From: Clostridiaceae bacterium
GTDB taxonomy: Bacteria > Bacillota > Clostridia > Clostridiales > Clostridiaceae
DNA: 7,225 bases
Assembly: GCA_003510765.1 (NCBI GenBank)
Contig: DOKV01000213.1
Coordinates: 1 to 7,225, forward strand
Direction: 5' to 3'
Positions 6,933 to 7,225 of this stretch are shown in pieces. Numbering within the stretch: position 1 is the stretch's first letter; every line of letters begins with the position of its first letter. The notes under the pieces are model-generated. The model was not told the DNA's origin. It searched no databases and worked only from the letters and a program-made list of their open reading frames with translations. Both the position numbers and the translations under genes were made by a program.

Positions 6933-6961
6933 TAGAAAATACTCAGAAAATTTGGTATGAT
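6933..6961 (+). promoter_or_regulatory. Candidate promoter for the EF-G-like gene
   Basis: An extended -10 (TGGTATGAT, core TATGAT at 6956-6961) is preceded at 17 bp by TAGAAA (6933-6938), a 4/6 match to TTGACA. The implied leader is about 60 nt. The region between this site and the map promoter is AT-rich with no clear operator. Confidence 0.45.
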
Positions 6962-7015
6962 GAGGAAGTAGTTAAAGGTTTTCATAGGAAACCAGATCAG
7001 AAATAATCATACAGC

Positions 7016-7021
7016 AGGAGG
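7016..7021 (+). promoter_or_regulatory. Ribosome binding site AGGAGG of the EF-G-like gene
   Basis: A perfect AGGAGG lies 7 nt before the ATG at 7029. It supports that start over the out-of-frame ATG at 7024, which is only 2 nt away from it. Confidence 0.85.
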
Positions 7022-7028
7022 AAATGAT

Positions 7029-7225
7029 ATGTATATCAAAGAGTACCGTATCAAAAATTTACGTAATGTCGGAATAATCGGCCACAGTGGCACTGGAAAG
7101 ACATCTTTGGCTGAAGCTCTTCTTTACTACACCAAGTCTATAGACAGACTGGGAAAAGTAGAAGAAGGAACCACGACAACAGACTTCGATTCTGAAGAGA
7201 AGAAAAAGCAGATTTCACTCCAGGC
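7029..7225 (+). CDS. Elongation factor G-like GTPase (EF-G-2 type), 3'-truncated
   Basis: Only the first 65 codons are in the window. The P-loop (G1) is GHSGTGKTS at residues 18-26, preceded by the RNVGIIG strand typical of the EF-G family and followed by LAEALLYYT. Residues 41-64 (LGKVEEGTTTTDFD, then KKKQISL) correspond to the segment leading into switch I. Canonical EF-G has AHIDAGKTT in the P-loop and a D..EQERGITI switch; neither is present here. The form resembles the EF-G-2 paralogue group (Thermus EF-G-2-like, with VEEGTTTTD). It is therefore probably a secondary, non-essential EF-G-like factor, with function in translation inferred only. The rest of the protein, normally near 690 residues, lies beyond the right edge. 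Confidence 0.88.
   Translation, partial: MYIKEYRIKNLRNVGIIGHSGTGKTSLAEALLYYTKSIDRLGKVEEGTTTTDFDSEEKKKQISLQ

Overview
The window reads as chromosomal DNA from an anaerobic, amino-acid-fermenting low-to-mid-GC Firmicute, most likely of class Clostridia. I infer this from the lysine-fermentation genes, the strong AGGAGG-type ribosome binding sites and the tight gene packing. No species can be assigned by eye.

Positions 1-5633 (plus strand) hold the 3' part of a lysine-fermentation operon in the order kamA (5'-truncated by the window edge), kamB, kamC, kamD, kamE. KamA (radical SAM, PLP) turns L-lysine into L-beta-lysine. KamD and KamE form the adenosylcobalamin- and PLP-dependent lysine 5,6-aminomutase, which makes 3,5-diaminohexanoate. 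KamB and KamC are the presumed ATP-dependent reactivase that restores the mutase after its cobalamin is damaged. All junctions are tight: 0 nt between kamA and kamB, a 4-nt overlap between kamB and kamC, 12 nt between kamC and kamD, and 0 nt between kamD and kamE. This indicates one transcript with coupled translation. The later-step genes kdd, kce and kal are not in the window; if linked, they lie upstream.

Positions 5634-6041 hold no intact gene. Directly after kamE is a perfect 18-bp inverted repeat with A- and T-rich flanks, then a second imperfect hairpin ending in a T run. Together they look like a tandem bidirectional terminator serving the convergent kamE and map genes. Beyond them is a stretch with one more hairpin and a possible decayed tyrosine-recombinase relic: TGxR-like and LLGHASI-like motifs in one frame, separated by a stop and by too little sequence.

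Positions 6042-6818 (minus strand) encode a complete type I methionine aminopeptidase with all five metal ligands. It is transcribed divergently from a gene starting at 7029 and running off the right edge. That gene encodes the N-terminus of an EF-G-like GTPase of the EF-G-2 type rather than canonical EF-G. The 210-bp gap between them carries a plausible promoter in each direction.

The best candidate for less-explored biology is the KamB/KamC pair, a MutS-like ATPase working with a BioD-like P-loop protein as a cobalamin-enzyme repair machine. This system is already recognised at family level, so I do not claim a wholly new system here.
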